Numbered from the stretch's first letter, positions 1-9,498 are shown. The stretch: DNA of 64,000 nt from Bacteroidales bacterium (GCA_017430365.1 JAFRNC010000004.1:62001-126000); one strand, 5' to 3'. Made by a program: numbers and translations. The notes: a model not told the origin generated them from the letters alone.

Positions 1-449
1 TTTCCGGTGCTTCCGTGGATGCCTATGCCCGAGAAACCCGGCGTCTTCAGGCGGAGAAACCAGTGGCCATAAGCCTTGATGGCTCCGCGGCCGTCTCCGA
101 AATCATGGACCCATGTATGTGAATCCTGGATCTGTGAGATGACGAAAGGCTTGCCCGGGTAAGACTCAGGGGTCTTGTTGTCCCCCCTTCTCTGCTTCTG
201 ACCCTTGTTCTTGGCCAGACAGACCGGATATACCGCCAGAAGTACGGTATCGCCGTTCCTGGATTCATAAACACTGAGATGCTCGGGATGCACTTTCGAA
301 ACCACGAAGAAACAGTTCCCTTTGTCCAGAGCGGGACCGTATATGACTTTGTCGCCGGTGAACGGAACGCTCCCCCGTGCCGAAGAAGGGACGTAGAGGA
401 AACCGGTCATGGCAAGGATTGCAATAAACAATATGACGCGAACTTTCAT
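1..449 (-). CDS. L,D-transpeptidase (YkuD family), C-terminus cut by window edge
   Basis: Reading leftward from the ATG at 449 gives a signal-peptide-like start (MKVRVILFIAILAMTGFLYV) followed by YkuD-domain motifs: NKTPES.YPGKPFVIS, then HDFGDGRGAIKAYG and finally GIGIHGSTGN at the window edge. In this family the HG of that last motif is part of the active site; the catalytic SxGC Cys would lie just beyond base 1, so it cannot be checked. The enzyme would cross-link peptidoglycan or anchor proteins to it in the periplasm. It is divergent from the Nudix gene with about 90 bp between them. Confidence 0.85.
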   Translation of the reverse strand, partial: MKVRVILFIAILAMTGFLYVPSSARGSVPFTGDKVIYGPALDKGNCFFVVSKVHPEHLSVYESRNGDTVLLAVYPVCLAKNKGQKQRRGDNKTPESYPGKPFVISQIQDSHTWVHDFGDGRGAIKAYGHWFLRLKTPGFSGIGIHGSTG

Positions 450-540
450 TGCTTTCGGAAAAACGGACGGCAAGATAGCGATTTCAGTTCAATTATCATA
501 CCGATAATTGCTATCTTCGCGGATCGAAACACAAGTCCGG

Positions 541-936
541 ATGAAACAGATCGAAGTAGTAGCCGCGATAATACGTAAAGGGAAGCTGTTTTTCGCGACA
601 CAACGCGGATACGGCGAGTTCGAAGGATGGTGGGAATTCCCGGGCGGAAAGATGGAGGCCGGGGAAACCCGCGAAGAGGCCCTGATCAGGGAAATCCGGG
701 AAGAACTCTCCGCTGAAATCGTCATAGAGAAATATCTGACGACCGTGGAATGGGATTATCCGAAATTCCACCTCATCCTGCACTGTTTCATCTGCCGGAC
801 TGTCTCCGAAGCCATGCATCTCAACGAACATGAAGCTGCCCGCTGGCTGGACGAAAAATCGGCCGGAAGCGTCAGATGGCTGCCGGCCGATGAGCAAATC
901 ATACCCCTGATCCTCAGAGATTTGGAACAGTGCTGA
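541..936 (+). CDS. mutT: Nudix hydrolase, MutT / CTP-pyrophosphohydrolase type
   Basis: 131 aa. A clear Nudix box spans residues about 36-58 (G-x5-E-x7-RE-I-R-EE), the Mg2+-binding pyrophosphohydrolase signature. Small MutT-like proteins of this size sanitise oxidised nucleotides such as 8-oxo-dGTP, and the N-terminal pattern (QIEVVAAIIRKGKLFFATQR) fits that group. I chose the start at 541 over an upstream in-frame ATG at 508 because a TATCTTCG -7-like box lies at 512-519 and homology begins at MKQIEVV. The 3' end overlaps the end of the convergent GH92 gene by 23 bp. The exact substrate cannot be told from sequence. Confidence 0.9.
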   Translation: MKQIEVVAAIIRKGKLFFATQRGYGEFEGWWEFPGGKMEAGETREEALIREIREELSAEIVIEKYLTTVEWDYPKFHLILHCFICRTVSEAMHLNEHEAARWLDEKSAGSVRWLPADEQIIPLILRDLEQC

Positions 937-3247
937 GAGAATAGGGCCTTTCTCCTTCCCCGAGTCCGCGTTTCCTGTCGGGCTTAGGTCCCATGACAAA
1001 CTCGAGAGTACAGCCTTTTTCCAGGTCGGAGTGCGTGATATAGAGCTTGCCGTAAGGTTTGCCGTTGAGTTTCACGCCACGTACATAACGGTTCGTGTCG
1101 CTGACTCCGGGAGCCTTGATCTCGACAGTATTGCCGTTTTCAAGACGCACTTTCATGTAAGGAAGGTACGGAGCGCCCAAGACATACTGGTCGCCGCCGG
1201 GAGCCACCGGATAGAAACCCATGGCGGAGAAGACATACCAGGCGGACATCTGCCCGCAGTCATCGTTGCCTCCAAGGCCGCGTATCTCATTGCGGTACAT
1301 CTTGTTCATTATGGTACGGATCCTGTCCTGCACCTTCCACGGCTGGTCGCTCCAAGCATAGAGATAGGGAACGTGATGACTCGGCTCATTGCCGTGCACA
1401 TAGCCTCCCACCAGGCAGTCTGCAGTGATGTCCTCGTTGTCGGCATAGAACTGTTCAGGAAGTTCCATGGTAAACAGTGTGTCCAGCCTCCCGCGCAAGG
1501 CTTTCCTTCCTCCCATAAGGGACGCAAGGCCGTCAGGATCTTGGGGGACATGGAATGAGAAATTCCAGGAATTGCCCTCTATGAATCCTTCGCCCGATGT
1601 CTGATAGGGATCCAGGTCCTTCTTGAAAGAACCGTCACGGAAACGGGGCGAAGCGAAACCTGCGGCCGGATCGAATGTATTCCGATAATTAAGGGCACGC
1701 TGGCGGAATTCCCGGGCAATGTCATCTCTCCCTGCGTATAGTGCGGCATTGTATATGCTCCAGTCATCGAAGGAATACTCCAGGGTATTGGATGCGGCGG
1801 TGGCATCTCCGTCGAAAGGGGCGTAACCAAGGGAAACGTAATCCTTGACCGAAGGGAAATACTTGCAGTTCGCAGTGGCGACCATAGCCCTGAAGGCTTC
1901 ATCCCTGTCTATGTCAGCCCCTTTCACGATAGCGTCGGCGAGAACGCTGACCGCATGATATCCTGTCATGCACCATCCCTCATTGCCCATAAGGCTCCAA
2001 ACGGGAAGCATTCCCACCGGATTCTGCTTCCAGTGCTCGATCATGGAGCGTACCATGTCGGTATTGCGGCTCTTCTTGATCAGGCCTAGAAGCGGATGCT
2101 CGGCGCGGTATGTATCCCAGACGGAGAAAACAGTGTAATTTGTGAATCCGTCCGCGACATGTATCTCCCCGTCCACACCGCGATAACGTCCGTCGACGTC
2201 CATATAGACGGAAGGATTGATCATGGTGTGATAAAGCGATGTATAGAGGGCCGCCTTCTGGTCTTCGCTCCCCTCGCACTCCACCGCGCCCAATTCACGT
2301 TCCCATGCCTGAAGGGTCTCGTTGCGGATCCGGTCGAACGATTTCCCGGATGCCTCGGCTTCGAGGTTTTTCAATGCTCCCTCACCGGAAACGCCGGAAA
2401 GGGCGACTTTGACCGTAAGGTCAGGACGTGAAGAGTCGAATTCGAACCAGGCAGTCATATCGCGTCCGGCCATGTCGGGAAAATTGTGATGGGTGTCGAA
2501 CTTGCGCCAGAATCCCCGGTAGGCGGGATCACGTTTTTCACTGCAGCCGTAATTGATGACGGGCCGGGAGAAAGAGATGGCGAAATAGGTGTAGTTGCAG
2601 CGAGCCCACCCGTCGGTTATCCTGTACCCGACGAGCAGTGTGTCGCTTACGACCCTCAGGGAAGACCAGAGCACTTTTCCGTCGTAATTGTAGATCCCGT
2701 GAAGAAGGTCTACGATAAGCCTCTGATTGCTGCCGGAGGGAAAAGTGTATTCGTGGACACCCACCCGACGCGTCGCCGTCAGCCTGGCACGGACTCCGCT
2801 GTCGGCAAGAGTGACTTCGTAATAGCCGGGACCGGCCTGCTCGGTAGCGTGGTCGAAACGCTGGCGGTAACCTCCGTCGGGATCGTCCTTCGTCCCGGGA
2901 TTGAGCTGAAGGGCGCCGGTCTGGGGCATAATCAGGATGTCGCCAAGATCGGAATGCCCCGTACCGCTCAGATGGGTATGGCTGAAGCCGACTATGGTAT
3001 TGTCGGTATACTGGTAGCCGGCGCAATAGTCATATGCCCTGGGCTGGTACTTTCCCGCCACGTTATGGGGAATGGTGTCGGTATCCGGCGAGAGCTGGAC
3101 GGCGCCGAACGGAGCGCAGGCTCCGGGGAAACAGTGGCCCATGCCGGTCGTACCGATCATCGGATTGACATAACGGGCAACCTGTGCTCCTGCAGACAGC
3201 GGAACGCAGAGCAGGAGCACCATATATAACATCTTTTTCATCGTCAT
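914..3247 (-). CDS. Secreted GH92 alpha-mannosidase
   Basis: 777 aa with an N-terminal signal peptide (MKKMLYMVLLLCVPLSAGAQ). The mature start has the GH92 entry motif (VNPMIGTTGMGHCFPGA, PFGAVQLSPDT), and the C-terminal half carries EGNSWNFSFHVPQDPDGL and GNDDCGQMSAWYVFSAMGFYP, the conserved Ca2+/substrate segments of GH92. The family removes alpha-1,2- and related mannose residues from N-glycans and yeast mannan, usually in the periplasm or on the surface. It starts with an ATGA overlap on the DUF4301 gene, so the two are translationally coupled. No SusC/SusD pair is near, so this is not a classical polysaccharide utilisation locus. Confidence 0.93.
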   Translation of the reverse strand: MTMKKMLYMVLLLCVPLSAGAQVARYVNPMIGTTGMGHCFPGACAPFGAVQLSPDTDTIPHNVAGKYQPRAYDYCAGYQYTDNTIVGFSHTHLSGTGHSDLGDILIMPQTGALQLNPGTKDDPDGGYRQRFDHATEQAGPGYYEVTLADSGVRARLTATRRVGVHEYTFPSGSNQRLIVDLLHGIYNYDGKVLWSSLRVVSDTLLVGYRITDGWARCNYTYFAISFSRPVINYGCSEKRDPAYRGFWRKFDTHHNFPDMAGRDMTAWFEFDSSRPDLTVKVALSGVSGEGALKNLEAEASGKSFDRIRNETLQAWERELGAVECEGSEDQKAALYTSLYHTMINPSVYMDVDGRYRGVDGEIHVADGFTNYTVFSVWDTYRAEHPLLGLIKKSRNTDMVRSMIEHWKQNPVGMLPVWSLMGNEGWCMTGYHAVSVLADAIVKGADIDRDEAFRAMVATANCKYFPSVKDYVSLGYAPFDGDATAASNTLEYSFDDWSIYNAALYAGRDDIAREFRQRALNYRNTFDPAAGFASPRFRDGSFKKDLDPYQTSGEGFIEGNSWNFSFHVPQDPDGLASLMGGRKALRGRLDTLFTMELPEQFYADNEDITADCLVGGYVHGNEPSHHVPYLYAWSDQPWKVQDRIRTIMNKMYRNEIRGLGGNDDCGQMSAWYVFSAMGFYPVAPGGDQYVLGAPYLPYMKVRLENGNTVEIKAPGVSDTNRYVRGVKLNGKPYGKLYITHSDLEKGCTLEFVMGPKPDRKRGLGEGERPYSLSTVPNL

Positions 3248-4743
3248 TCCTGGTGGGCGGGTCTCAGCAGGTCGAGGACCGTCTTGACCGGATTGAATGT
3301 TTCAAGGGGAACCTCCACGAAAAGGGTGTTCCAGTCGCTCATGGCACCGTTCCATAGACCGGGCATCTCCAGCGCCTTAAGCTCACGGCCCTGGTAGCTC
3401 TTCGAACTCATGAAACCGGCCTCGGGATCGACATGCTTGAGAAGGTCGAAACGTCCGCCGCGATAATCGCGGAGTACGCACACCAGGTCCACGGGATTGA
3501 AGTGGGTCGCCTGGGACATGGCCTGCATGGCGGAAGCGTCGTTCCTGTTGATCTGGACGCTCTCCAGTATCTGGAGGGAAGTGCTGCCGTCGCCTGCCTC
3601 GATGAAATAGGGTCCGCCGCCCGGTTCGCCCTCGTTGCGGACCATGCCGCATACACGGATGGGACGGTCAAGTTTTGCACGCAGTGCCGCCGCCCTGCCT
3701 TCTTCCGCAATGGCGGGGAGCTTTATGCACAGTTCCCTGTCGAGGAAAGATTCTATCTCGTCGAGCAGTTCCGGTGAGGGATTCCCATCGAGTTTCTTCA
3801 GATAGCCGAAGATGCGGTCGCGCAGTTTGAGGGCCTCGCCCATGAGCACCTGCTTGTAGAGCGATGTGGTCGGAAGCAGCTTTTCATGGGCCACATTGTC
3901 TATGTTCTTGATGGACACCAGTTCTGCCCCCACCTTATTGAGATTGTGGATCAGGGCGCCGTGGCCCGCCGGACGGAAGAGGAGCGAACCGTCTTCAGTG
4001 CGGAAGGGCTTATTGTCGGGATCCACAGCAATGGTGTCTGTCGCCTTGTCCTGATATGTGAAGGTAATATCATAACGGACGCCGTATTTCTCCTCGTATG
4101 CGGGGACCACCTCCGCCACGGCCGCCTCGAACAGTTCGAGGTGCTCGGGAGAGATCGTGACTACGAGACGGCATACCCTGTCATCACCGCGCATGTAATC
4201 CTGGGCCTCCACCAGATGCTCTGCGATAGCCGTACGCACCTCGTCCCTGTATCGGTGGAATTTCAGTACGCCCTTGGGCTTCGAGCCATAGGCCAGACCT
4301 TCTTCCTTCAGCAACTTGCGGAGCGTATCACGACGGTATTCAGGGGTATCGGCAGGCTCTCCGAAAAGATCTTCGCTGTAGAAAGCAAAATCCTTGATCC
4401 GCGAGGCAAGGCGCGCGGCGGGAGCGTCGGCAGGAAGGTCCTCCCCTGCCTCGAGTTTCTCAAGCCCTGAGAACATGTCCTTGAACATACGGGACGCGGC
4501 ACCAGAAGCCGGTACGAACTTGCACTTCCCGGCAACGGTGGCTTTGCGGTAATACTCAGCCGAATCGGCGGCCTCAGAATCGCTCAGGACGCGGATCCCG
4601 CGTTCAGGAGTGGCGGGGCCCGCTATCTTCATCCAGGGGAATCCGTTCTTGAAATGCCCGATTTGCAATTCGATCTGACGGAGATCTGCGCCCCGTGCCT
4701 CGATCTGTTGAAGGTCCTTCTCTGTAAACATCTTTGACATCAT
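3244..4743 (-). CDS. DUF4301 family protein
   Basis: 499 aa, no signal peptide, predicted cytoplasmic. The opening (FTEKDLQQIEARGADLRQIE.QI..FKNGFPWMKI) and the motif FVPASGAASRMFKDMF match the DUF4301 family of Bacteroidota as I know it. The GAASRMFK stretch and a later LLFRPAGHGALIHNLN recall nucleotidyltransferase or phosphosugar-handling folds, but no function is established and I do not assign one. It is first in a two-gene operon with GH92, behind a TATATTTG -7 box at 4757-4764. ATG codons at 4743 and 4740 are both possible starts. Confidence 0.85.
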   Translation of the reverse strand: MMSKMFTEKDLQQIEARGADLRQIELQIGHFKNGFPWMKIAGPATPERGIRVLSDSEAADSAEYYRKATVAGKCKFVPASGAASRMFKDMFSGLEKLEAGEDLPADAPAARLASRIKDFAFYSEDLFGEPADTPEYRRDTLRKLLKEEGLAYGSKPKGVLKFHRYRDEVRTAIAEHLVEAQDYMRGDDRVCRLVVTISPEHLELFEAAVAEVVPAYEEKYGVRYDITFTYQDKATDTIAVDPDNKPFRTEDGSLLFRPAGHGALIHNLNKVGAELVSIKNIDNVAHEKLLPTTSLYKQVLMGEALKLRDRIFGYLKKLDGNPSPELLDEIESFLDRELCIKLPAIAEEGRAAALRAKLDRPIRVCGMVRNEGEPGGGPYFIEAGDGSTSLQILESVQINRNDASAMQAMSQATHFNPVDLVCVLRDYRGGRFDLLKHVDPEAGFMSSKSYQGRELKALEMPGLWNGAMSDWNTLFVEVPLETFNPVKTVLDLLRPAHQE

Positions 4744-4756
4744 TTGGTTATACTTA

Positions 4757-4764
4757 CAAATATA
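4757..4764 (-). promoter_or_regulatory. Promoter -7 box (TATATTTG) for DUF4301-GH92 operon
   Basis: TATATTTG on the minus strand, 14 bases upstream of the DUF4301 start codon, is an exact match to the Bacteroidota TAnnTTTG box. A TTTG lies 17 bases further upstream (4785-4782). It is back to back with the promoter of the Omp85-like gene. Confidence 0.65.
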
Positions 4765-4792
4765 ATCATTATTTCTTAAAGCAAATTATTCC

Positions 4793-4800
4793 TATCTTTG
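4793..4800 (+). promoter_or_regulatory. Promoter -7 box (TATCTTTG) for Omp85-like gene
   Basis: TATCTTTG lies 29 bases before the ATG at 4830, an exact TAnnTTTG match. The leader between is A-rich (AAACCAAAAACAACCAAATA), typical of highly translated Bacteroidota genes. The -33 region is only AT-rich, with no clear TTTG. Confidence 0.65.
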
Positions 4801-4829
4801 CATTTTAAGAAACCAAAAACAACCAAATA

Positions 4830-6158
4830 ATGAAAAAACTGTTATCTGTCGTGCTGCTCCTGGCGGCATTGTACAACGCTTCCGCACAGGAAGAGATCGC
4901 CAAGACCGGCATCAACTTCGGCCCGCTTCCCGCGGTCGGCTATTCATCAGACCTGGGTTGGCATTACGGAGCCCTCACTGACATCTATCAATACGGTGAC
5001 GGAAGCCAGTATCCGGACTATGTATGGAAAATGAACGTCGAGGCTTCATGGTATTCCAAGGGAAACTCCACATACCATACCTTCTTCGACAGCAAGTATC
5101 TGATCCCCGGGCTGCGCGTTTCAGCCGCCATCTCATATTTCGGCAACAAGACCACCAACTTCTACGGTTTCAACGGCGCTTCCTCCAAATATGTTCCCCA
5201 GCTCAACATGATCACCTCCAACGGGCAGGGATTCTACCTGATGAAGCGCAACATCTTCCGCATCCAGACCTGCTTCCAGGGAGCTTTGGGCGACAGCCAC
5301 TGGGGATGGGCCGGAGGCCTCACATACTGGGACATCCGCACAGGCCACGCAGTCAACAAGGGCCTTACTGCCGCAAACGACGTCTCCCTCTATGACATCT
5401 ACGTCAACCACGATGTGATTCCCGCACTGGAAAGGGACGGCGGCAAGCACCTGGAAGCGAAAGTCGGTGTGGTCTACGACACCCGCGACCACGAGAACAA
5501 TCCTTCCCGCGGAACCAACCTCGAGGTCTACATGTTCGGTTCTCCCGACATCATCTCGAAGCATGACAACAATTACCTGAAGCTGGCCGTCCACTTCAAG
5601 CAGTTCTTCACCCTTGTTCCCGACCGTCTCGTATTCGGCGGCCATCTGGCATTCCAGGGCCTTATCGCGGGCAACGCACCTTATTACATGCTGCAGAGCA
5701 TCCAGTCGATCAACATGAAGCAGATCAACACCGAAGGCCTCGGTTCCACCTGCACCGTCCGCGGTACGATTGCAAACCGCCTGCAGGGCAACAGCTATGC
5801 ATGGAGCAACTTCGAACTCCGCTGGAGCTTCGCAAAATTCCGCTGGATCAACCAGAACTGGACCCTTGCCACCAATCCGTTCTTCGATGCCGGCATGATA
5901 GTGAAACCCTACCGCCAGCAGCAGCTCGAGAGCCTTTCCAGGGACCTGAACATCGTGGCGGCCGACAATGACGGCGGATACTATCTCGCCCGTGATTTCT
6001 ATACCGGAAACGCCGAGAAACTCCACATGAGCGCCGGTATCGGCCTCCATGTGATCATGAACCAGAATTTCAACATCAACTTCGAGTTCGGCAAGTGCTT
6101 CGATCCCAATGACGGTACAGGCCTGGGTATCAACATCGGCTTGAACTACATTTTCTAA
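4830..6158 (+). CDS. Outer-membrane beta-barrel, Omp85/surface-antigen type without POTRA domains
   Basis: 442 aa with a signal peptide ending near ALYNASAQ. The body alternates amphipathic strands. VGVVYDTRDHENNPSRGTNL is the characteristic Omp85/BamA barrel motif, and the last strand ends in an aromatic (GLGINIGLNYIF), as BAM-assembled proteins do. At about 420 mature residues there is room for the 16-strand barrel but none for POTRA repeats, so it is closer to the D15-like metallophosphatase-type or patatin-type barrels than to BamA itself. Role unknown: surface protein or secretion pore. It has its own promoter and ends in a strong two-way terminator. Confidence 0.75.
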   Translation: MKKLLSVVLLLAALYNASAQEEIAKTGINFGPLPAVGYSSDLGWHYGALTDIYQYGDGSQYPDYVWKMNVEASWYSKGNSTYHTFFDSKYLIPGLRVSAAISYFGNKTTNFYGFNGASSKYVPQLNMITSNGQGFYLMKRNIFRIQTCFQGALGDSHWGWAGGLTYWDIRTGHAVNKGLTAANDVSLYDIYVNHDVIPALERDGGKHLEAKVGVVYDTRDHENNPSRGTNLEVYMFGSPDIISKHDNNYLKLAVHFKQFFTLVPDRLVFGGHLAFQGLIAGNAPYYMLQSIQSINMKQINTEGLGSTCTVRGTIANRLQGNSYAWSNFELRWSFAKFRWINQNWTLATNPFFDAGMIVKPYRQQQLESLSRDLNIVAADNDGGYYLARDFYTGNAEKLHMSAGIGLHVIMNQNFNINFEFGKCFDPNDGTGLGINIGLNYIF

Positions 6159-6180
6159 GCCTCTGCATGTCAGACAAATA

Positions 6181-6208
6181 AAAAGGCGGTCAAAATTGAC
6201 CGCCTTTT
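6181..6208. terminator. Bidirectional intrinsic terminator
   Basis: Near-perfect hairpin AAAAGGCGGTCAA / TTGACCGCCTTTT, with T-rich tails on both strands (TTTTTATTTTA on plus, TTTTATTTGTC on minus). It lies between the convergent ends of the Omp85-like gene and the GH36 gene and probably serves both. Confidence 0.9.
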
Positions 6209-6212
6209 TATT

Positions 6213-8408
6213 TTACTCGGCTTCCAGGAGGAAGACCGCCGAACTGTACAGCGACGGCAGTGAAGGGTTGAACGCCCCGCTCGACAGGAATGCTCCCGTG
6301 AAGGTCTGCCCGTTACCCCACCAGCAGGAGCGGTCCACATTCTGCTCGGTCACTTTGTACCGGCGCTGCGGGTCAAGCCCCTTGAGCCTGAAAGAATGGC
6401 CTTCCCCGGCCATACCGTTGAAACGCAGGCAGTAGGTGAAGACCACAGCGCGGGACTTGTCGGGAGAGACATAGACCAGACCGTAGAAATCGCTGCCGTA
6501 TGGAGGATTTAGACGGTACATGTCGCCTCCGAAAACTATGTCACGATAACCCCGGTACGATTCCACGCAGCGGTTAACCAGCGCTTTCTCGGCATCAGAG
6601 AGATATTTGGGCTGCAGTTCCAGGCCAAGGCGGCCCTGGCACGCCACGTCAAAGCGGAATTTGAGCGGAGTGACATTGCGGCTCTGGTGATTGGGAACCG
6701 TCGATACGTGGTCCCCCATCACGCATGCAGGATAGATGAGGCTTGTAGCATACTGCATGAATATCCGTTCGTAAGCATCCGTATCATCGCTGGTCCATAC
6801 TTCGTCGAAATATCTGAGTGCACCATAATCTATGCGGGCGCCACCGGAAGAGCAGCACTGCACGATAACGTCGGGATATTTGGCGCGGATCCGTTCCATG
6901 ACGCGGTAGAAACCCTGCGTGTAGCCGATGAAAAACCTGTCCTGGTCTTTGTCGAGATACGGGCTGCCGAACGAGAGCACGGGCCGGTTGCAATCCCACT
7001 TGACATAATCAATGTTCCGGGACATCTTCATCACACCGTCGAATACTCCGAACACGAAATCCTGCACGGCCGGATTCGAAAGGTCAAGCACCCACTGGTT
7101 CCTCTCCTGATAAAGATTGCGGCCCGGGCTCTGGACCACCCAGTCCGGATGAGCACGTGCGAGGTCGGAATCGGGATTGACCATTTCAGGCTCGATCCAG
7201 ATGCCGAATTTAAGCCCTTTGGAATGTGCATGCGAGGCCAGGTAATCTATGCCTTCCGGAAGCTTGGAAACGTTCACCTGCCAGTCCCCGAGGCCGGCAT
7301 TGTCCCCGTTGCGGGGAGAATTGTTCCCGAACCAGCCGTCGTCGAGGACGAACATCTCCAGCCCCATGGAGGCTGCATCGTCTATCATCTTGATGATGGT
7401 CTCGGTATTGAAAGTGAAATAGGCACCCTCCCAGCTGTTGAGCAGTATGGGATTGATCCTACCATGGCTGTAGATCCCGTATTTGCGGGCCCATCTGTGT
7501 AGATTGCGGGATACGCCGCCTGCTCCGCAGTCAGACCAGCTCCATATCATGTCGGGAGTCCGGAAAGATTCGCCTGCCATGAGCGGATATGTGGAGGCGA
7601 AAGGATTGATGCCGGAAAGAATGGTGAGGCGTCCCTCCACGTCCCGTTCGAAACTGAGCCGGAAATTGCCCGTCCAGCAGAGGGCTCCGGCAATCACTTC
7701 GCCGTTATCCTCGTCAAGTTCCGAAGTGCCCAGGCTCATCAGGAACGAAGGATTGTTGCACTGTGTGGACTGGGTCTGACGGCGCGTCTCTATCACTTTC
7801 ATGTCATGGCCGAGCAGTTCGCTCTCAAGCTGCATCTCCTGCGCCCAAACGCCGTGAACATGGGTCAGCAGATATTTGTCGGACCGTAGAGTGAGCGCAG
7901 AGGAAGCAAAATTGAGCAGTTCAACCTTTTTCCTGCCTCCGTTCTCGATCTCAGCGTGCGACACTATCACGTCCTCTTCGGGATAGGCTTCATAAACCAG
8001 CCTGACACGCATTCCTGTAACCGGATCTTTCAGGAGTATGGAAGTGGTGACGGATCCGCCGCGGCGGGCCACTTCATGTGAATCGTAGACCAGTTCAGTA
8101 TTGTGGTTCCCGTCGGAATAGCGCAGATGCAGCGCCGGTTCCCCGAGATAACGCCCTCCGGTAGCGGGATAAGCCTGGGCGCCGTTCCCATATCGTCCCT
8201 CCACCATCGGAACCGCTGCGAACTCGGAAGCATCCACCTTCGCTCCGTAGTGGAGCTGGTGAACCGCGCCGTTTTCGCGCACGGAGAAGACCAGGCTGGA
8301 GGACGAGGTCTCGACCGAGATTATCCGTGACTCGTCTTTTTTGGCATAAAGAGTTGTGAAAGAAAGCAGCGACAGAGCTGCCATAAACAGGATTCTTCTT
8401 ATCTTCAT
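6213..8408 (-). CDS. Exported GH36 alpha-galactosidase
   Basis: 731 aa with a signal peptide (MKIRRILFMAALSLLSFTTLYA). The GH36 core shows FVLDDGWFGNN, GLKFGIWIEPEMV, the nucleophile segment YVKWDCNR (Asp about 472), QCCSSGGARIDYG, and the acid/base segment EVWTSDDTDAYER (Asp about 541). Length equals that of canonical bacterial GH36 enzymes, which release alpha-1,6-galactose from melibiose, raffinose or galactomannan. The signal peptide puts it in the periplasm, unlike the cytoplasmic RafA/MelA forms. It follows the OprO/P-type porin gene by 12 bp, so the two are probably co-transcribed. Confidence 0.93.
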   Translation of the reverse strand: MKIRRILFMAALSLLSFTTLYAKKDESRIISVETSSSSLVFSVRENGAVHQLHYGAKVDASEFAAVPMVEGRYGNGAQAYPATGGRYLGEPALHLRYSDGNHNTELVYDSHEVARRGGSVTTSILLKDPVTGMRVRLVYEAYPEEDVIVSHAEIENGGRKKVELLNFASSALTLRSDKYLLTHVHGVWAQEMQLESELLGHDMKVIETRRQTQSTQCNNPSFLMSLGTSELDEDNGEVIAGALCWTGNFRLSFERDVEGRLTILSGINPFASTYPLMAGESFRTPDMIWSWSDCGAGGVSRNLHRWARKYGIYSHGRINPILLNSWEGAYFTFNTETIIKMIDDAASMGLEMFVLDDGWFGNNSPRNGDNAGLGDWQVNVSKLPEGIDYLASHAHSKGLKFGIWIEPEMVNPDSDLARAHPDWVVQSPGRNLYQERNQWVLDLSNPAVQDFVFGVFDGVMKMSRNIDYVKWDCNRPVLSFGSPYLDKDQDRFFIGYTQGFYRVMERIRAKYPDVIVQCCSSGGARIDYGALRYFDEVWTSDDTDAYERIFMQYATSLIYPACVMGDHVSTVPNHQSRNVTPLKFRFDVACQGRLGLELQPKYLSDAEKALVNRCVESYRGYRDIVFGGDMYRLNPPYGSDFYGLVYVSPDKSRAVVFTYCLRFNGMAGEGHSFRLKGLDPQRRYKVTEQNVDRSCWWGNGQTFTGAFLSSGAFNPSLPSLYSSAVFLLEAE

Positions 8409-8420
8409 ATTACGATCTGA

Positions 8421-9413
8421 TTATCTTTTGATGACATCCACCCGCCAGGTGATGCCGAGCTCGATATTGTAGCGCCTTACGGCATTATCCCAGTAATAGA
8501 CCCCGTGGAGGCGGAGATTGTCACGGTCCAGGGGAAACCATTCAAGTCCGCATCCTGCATAAATGTACTCGGTTCCCGGGGCTATGACCAGGTCGTAAGC
8601 CCTGCCATAAGCGTTCAGGTTGCCGGGATCGTTCTTCTCGTACCCCGCCTTGGCGCATATGTTCCATTTTCCGACGCTCCAGATTATCTTGGAGATCAGC
8701 GACATGTCGCTCAGGAACCAGTTGCGCTGGTCCAGGCCGCTGCGGTTCATGATGTCTATGTCGAAAATGACGTCAGGGAAAACGAAGTGATTGCCAAGCG
8801 CCACGTAATTGATCATCTGATAGCTGGTGTCCTCGACAAAGTTGACGCTCCAGATAGTCTTCCACCAAGGGAAGACCTCGCCACGCCATGCAAGATTGTA
8901 TGCATAAACGTTCTGGAATCCGAGCGAAAGCGGCGAATTGCATATCTGGGCTTCGAGCCTCTGGCCGGGAGCTATCTCATAGGCTGCGGATACGCCGAAC
9001 GTGAACCCCTGATAGAGATTGTTGCAGAACTGGCTGTAGTAATACACATCGATCGGGGCTGCGTCGTATTCATAGCCTCCGATGAGCACGGCATGCTTTC
9101 CGGCGAGGAAGCTCAGGCGCGGGGTCGCATGCCAGTTTATGTACATGAAATCGGTGGCGTTGAACATGTTGCGTTCATCGAACACCTTCTTGTTCAGCCT
9201 CTGGCGTATGCGGTAATCTATATTCGGGGTAATGTGGCCCATCATCTGGAAATTGAGATACTCACCTATCGCCTGGCTGTTGTAGACCCCGTCGGTGATG
9301 TCCTGATGGAACGACGCCCTCATGTCGAAATAGAGCCTGTCCACGTGGTTCTGGGCTGACAGGGTAATGGAGAGGGTTGCGAGAATGAATACGAGTAAAT
9401 GTTTTTTCATCAT
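8421..9413 (-). CDS. OprO/OprP-like porin family outer-membrane protein
   Basis: About 330 aa with a signal peptide (MKKHLLVFILATLSITLSAQ). The mature part is rich in aromatic alternating strands (DYRIRQRLNK, FLAGKHAVLIGGYEYD, GVYYWDNAVRRYNIELGITW), resembling the phosphate-selective porin O/P family found widely in Bacteroidota. The family name does not fix the substrate here. I start at the ATG at 9413 (9410 is equally possible) rather than the longer ORF because a -7 box lies at 9437-9430. Being upstream of GH36 suggests it passes oligosaccharides, which is inference only. Confidence 0.7.
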   Translation of the reverse strand: MMKKHLLVFILATLSITLSAQNHVDRLYFDMRASFHQDITDGVYNSQAIGEYLNFQMMGHITPNIDYRIRQRLNKKVFDERNMFNATDFMYINWHATPRLSFLAGKHAVLIGGYEYDAAPIDVYYYSQFCNNLYQGFTFGVSAAYEIAPGQRLEAQICNSPLSLGFQNVYAYNLAWRGEVFPWWKTIWSVNFVEDTSYQMINYVALGNHFVFPDVIFDIDIMNRSGLDQRNWFLSDMSLISKIIWSVGKWNICAKAGYEKNDPGNLNAYGRAYDLVIAPGTEYIYAGCGLEWFPLDRDNLRLHGVYYWDNAVRRYNIELGITWRVDVIKR

Positions 9414-9429
9414 AATCGCTATTAATACA

Positions 9430-9460
9430 CGAAAGTAGGTGAAAATATTTGAAATCCCAA
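9430..9460 (-). promoter_or_regulatory. Promoter for porin-GH36 operon
   Basis: Minus strand: TTG (9460-9458), 20-base spacer, then TACTTTCG (9437-9430), one base off TAnnTTTG. The start codon follows 16 bases later. Confidence 0.5.
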
Positions 9461-9470
9461 GTAGAATTGC

Positions 9471-9478
9471 CATCTTTG
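9471..9478 (+). promoter_or_regulatory. Probable -7 box (CATCTTTG) for yitT-like gene
   Basis: CATCTTTG is one base from consensus and 20 bases before the ATG at 9499. It supports 9499 rather than 9439 as the start. It is divergent from the porin promoter. Confidence 0.45.
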
Positions 9479-9498
9479 GTGCCGTTTTCAAAGCAGAA

